In this document: positions 62,489 to 64,000 of the stretch, in pieces
How positions within the stretch are numbered: position 1 is the stretch's first letter
How the letters are laid out: each line of letters begins with the position of its first letter
Assembly (NCBI GenBank): GCA_949317995.1
Contig: OX439039.1
Location: 15,367,282 to 15,431,281 of the forward strand
Length of the DNA: 64,000 bases
Origin: Acholoe squamosa
Taxonomy: Eukaryota; Annelida; Polychaeta; Phyllodocida; Polynoidae
Direction: 5' to 3'
Translations under genes and position numbers: made by a program
Notes under the pieces: model-generated
Told to the model about the DNA's origin: nothing
Databases searched by the model: none
Seen by the model: the letters and a program-made list of their open reading frames with translations, nothing else

Positions 62489-62956
62489 TGTAGCGTTCTA
62501 CCCCTCGATGTTATATTGAATCTTTCGATAAACAACGAAGAACAACTATTCAGGTTCCAGTTAAAACTTTATTGTCTAATAACACATAGGCATCAGCCGT
62601 TCTCGATCACAGTTACAGGTGGCAGAGTTTGAACTCTATAACAGGTTCGACACTAGGCCTTCTAGTGTCTACAGTTGATATTCCACATACACCTCCTCTG
62701 TGCAGCAGCACAGAGGAGTACTAGGATATGGTAGCCGGGCAGCCGCCAACCATCGCTCACGATGGTCAGTCGGGGCTGGACTGACCCTGAGGAAGGCCGT
62801 ACAACGGCCTTATATACACCGGAGTCGAGGGCCACGTGACCAAGTGGTGACGTGGCGCTGGACTCCAGCGCCCCCAGGCGTCGGGCAATAGAGGTGCTCT
62901 CGATGTCGCCCACGAGGACCACGAAGGTACCTCGAAGACGACGCGGGACCACCACA
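62489..62956 (-). repeat. 3' LTR (family B), 468 bp
   Basis: Minus-strand TGTGGTGG to GCTACA, closely related to the solo LTR at 45,239, with the same TATA (GTGTATATAAGG) and AATAAA positions. Confidence 0.88.
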
Positions 62957-62970
62957 CCACCCCCCACTAG
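62957..62970 (-). promoter_or_regulatory. Polypurine tract of the family B element
   Basis: AGTGGGGGGTGG on the minus strand directly precedes the LTR start TGTGG. This makes 62489-62956 the 3' LTR of an element whose body lies to the right. Confidence 0.75.
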
Positions 62971-63551
62971 ACTGAAACGAGGTCTCCGAAAATTCAGAGA
63001 CCCCGGATCAGTCTAAACAAATAGATAATAATATGAACTACTGGATCTGTCGACATAGTCGACAGAAACAGTAGAGGAATATATATAAATATAGTTTCTA
63101 CTGTACTGTAGAAAAAAAATTATTATCACAGTTAATTTATAAGGCGTCGCTCCCTCCAACGTAGGAGACCAGTGTCGAAACACTGCTTCACGACCTGCTC
63201 CTGGTCGATCCGAGAGAGGCACGACCGGGTATGGTAACCGGGGTCGTGTCGTTTCCTCCCTGTCTCCTTGAGAAGCTCCTTCCAGCGTAGGAAGCCCATC
63301 GATAGTGTACAGTACGACTATGATGGTCCTTCGACCGTGAGGCCGAGGATGTGTGGCACCACCGGGTCCTAAGACCAGGGTGGCGTCGGATCCACACAGC
63401 TTCGCAGGAAGGTCCGGGGACTGGAAAGGTACCCCCACTCGTGGAGGGTACACCGTCGTCTGGGAACAAGTTCCCAGGGGTTCCGTGCTGACATCGAGAC
63501 TCTGTCCGATGTCAGTGATCCAAGCTGGAGAGGAGGAACAGTAGAGTCATA

Positions 63552-64000
63552 CTACTGATCCCCCGAAATGGACCCTGTAGCGGCGTCGATTTCAGCCTGC
63601 TCCCCGTCAGTGCGTTCCTCCTCCTGTGAAGCACTGGCGGCTAGCTGGCCCGAAAACGTCGGCGACTCCGGCAATGGAGCCACACGGTCCATTGTCGTAC
63701 TCCAAGCCTCGTTAGAGGTCTCGGGTGCATCCCGGGAGTCCCCCTCAGCATCTGAGTGGAGAACGGCCGAGTCTGCTGAGTCGCTTCCGTCGTCGTCGTC
63801 GTCGCTCTCCCGACCTTCATGGTCGTCCTTGCCTCCCTGGTCAGGGGGAGCCGTTGGAGAGTGACCGACAACATCGACGTCCCCGTCTATATCCATCGAC
63901 TGTTCCACCGCGGCAGGTTCTACTGCTTGGGCGGAAGCCGACGGGTCCGGGCAGATGGCTTCGTTCGCCGGGGCCAGAGGAGTGATGCCCTGAAGATCCG
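63552..64000 (-). CDS. C-terminal acidic tail of a retroelement polyprotein, partial
   Basis: The minus-strand frame is open from the right window edge to a stop at 63552 (about 148 codons). It is highly acidic (SDDDDDGSDSADSAV) and Pro/Ser/Ala-rich, without a catalytic motif. Position before the 3' LTR suggests the tail of pol or of the last gene of the element. Bases 62,975-63,550 between it and the LTR hold low-quality frames only and are taken as 3' untranslated sequence. Confidence 0.5.
   Translation of the reverse strand, partial: DLQGITPLAPANEAICPDPSASAQAVEPAAVEQSMDIDGDVDVVGHSPTAPPDQGGKDDHEGRESDDDDDGSDSADSAVLHSDAEGDSRDAPETSNEAWSTTMDRVAPLPESPTFSGQLAASASQEEERTDGEQAEIDAATGSISGDQ

Larger units (their letters stand above)
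62489..64000 (-). mobile_element. 3' end of a family B LTR retroelement running off the right edge
   Basis: LTR, polypurine tract and a GC-rich internal region with a partial acidic frame are visible. GC content is much higher than the host DNA around it. Confidence 0.8.

Noticed and set aside
1..64000. CRISPR arrays, bacterial operons, rRNA genes
   Set aside because: Introns, polyadenylation signals and eukaryotic repeats throughout; no spaced direct-repeat arrays or rRNA-like sequence were noticed.

Overview
The window is eukaryotic, and very probably from a marine invertebrate animal. Host genes are split by GT-AG introns. They are an arrestin-domain gene, decayed rhodopsin-class GPCR copies, two tandem secreted carboxylesterase-like genes and the first coding exon of a glycosyltransferase. 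Intergenic DNA is AT-rich and full of hairpin MITEs, tRNA-derived SINE-like repeats and LTR elements. The species cannot be named from sequence alone.

Bases 1 to about 11.6 kb hold most of an integrated Maverick/Polinton (adintovirus-type) DNA virus-like element. Nine to ten compact genes run on the + strand: an unknown, possibly EndoU-like protein, a helical unknown, a tandem death-domain protein, packaging ATPase, core protein, a basic/acidic protein, chromodomain integrase, penton-like protein, pVI/pX-like protein, hexon-like major capsid, adenain-like protease and a small helical protein. A divergent minus-strand gene leaves the left edge; its N-terminus carries three SUMO-interaction-like motifs, and it may be the PolB gene. 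The reading frames present look intact. An enhancer-like array of AP-1, C/EBP, nuclear-receptor, ETS, CRE and CCAAT motifs closes the right end. The element lies directly 5' of an arrestin-domain exon that begins mid-protein, so it probably sits in an intron of that gene.

From 12 to 20.2 kb is the arrestin-domain gene (four exons, long 3' UTR). From 20.2 to 28.2 kb are repeats and two decayed GPCR copies. From 28,417 to 44,541 a 16.1-kb env-bearing Gypsy-type LTR retroelement lies on the minus strand, inserted into a MITE. The two MITE halves, a 4-bp GCGT duplication and an intact MITE copy at 14 kb fix its borders. It has gag, a canonical GGGAAAC slippery heptamer at the gag stop, a pol broken by two stops and a frame change, small accessory ORFs, a large env, and a plus-strand antisense ORF with its own TATA box and splice donor. 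Its two LTRs share 534 bp but differ completely in the U3 part.

From 45.2 to 45.7 kb is a solo LTR. From 47.7 to 59.8 kb are the tandem carboxylesterase-like genes with matching exon structure; the second is cut short at its C-terminus and carries a long-TIR MITE and another solo LTR in introns. From 60 to 62.4 kb are a tRNA-Phe-like sequence, a TGTCA palindrome array and a glycosyltransferase exon on the minus strand. From 62,489 to the right edge is the 3' end of another LTR element of the same family as the 45.2-kb solo LTR.
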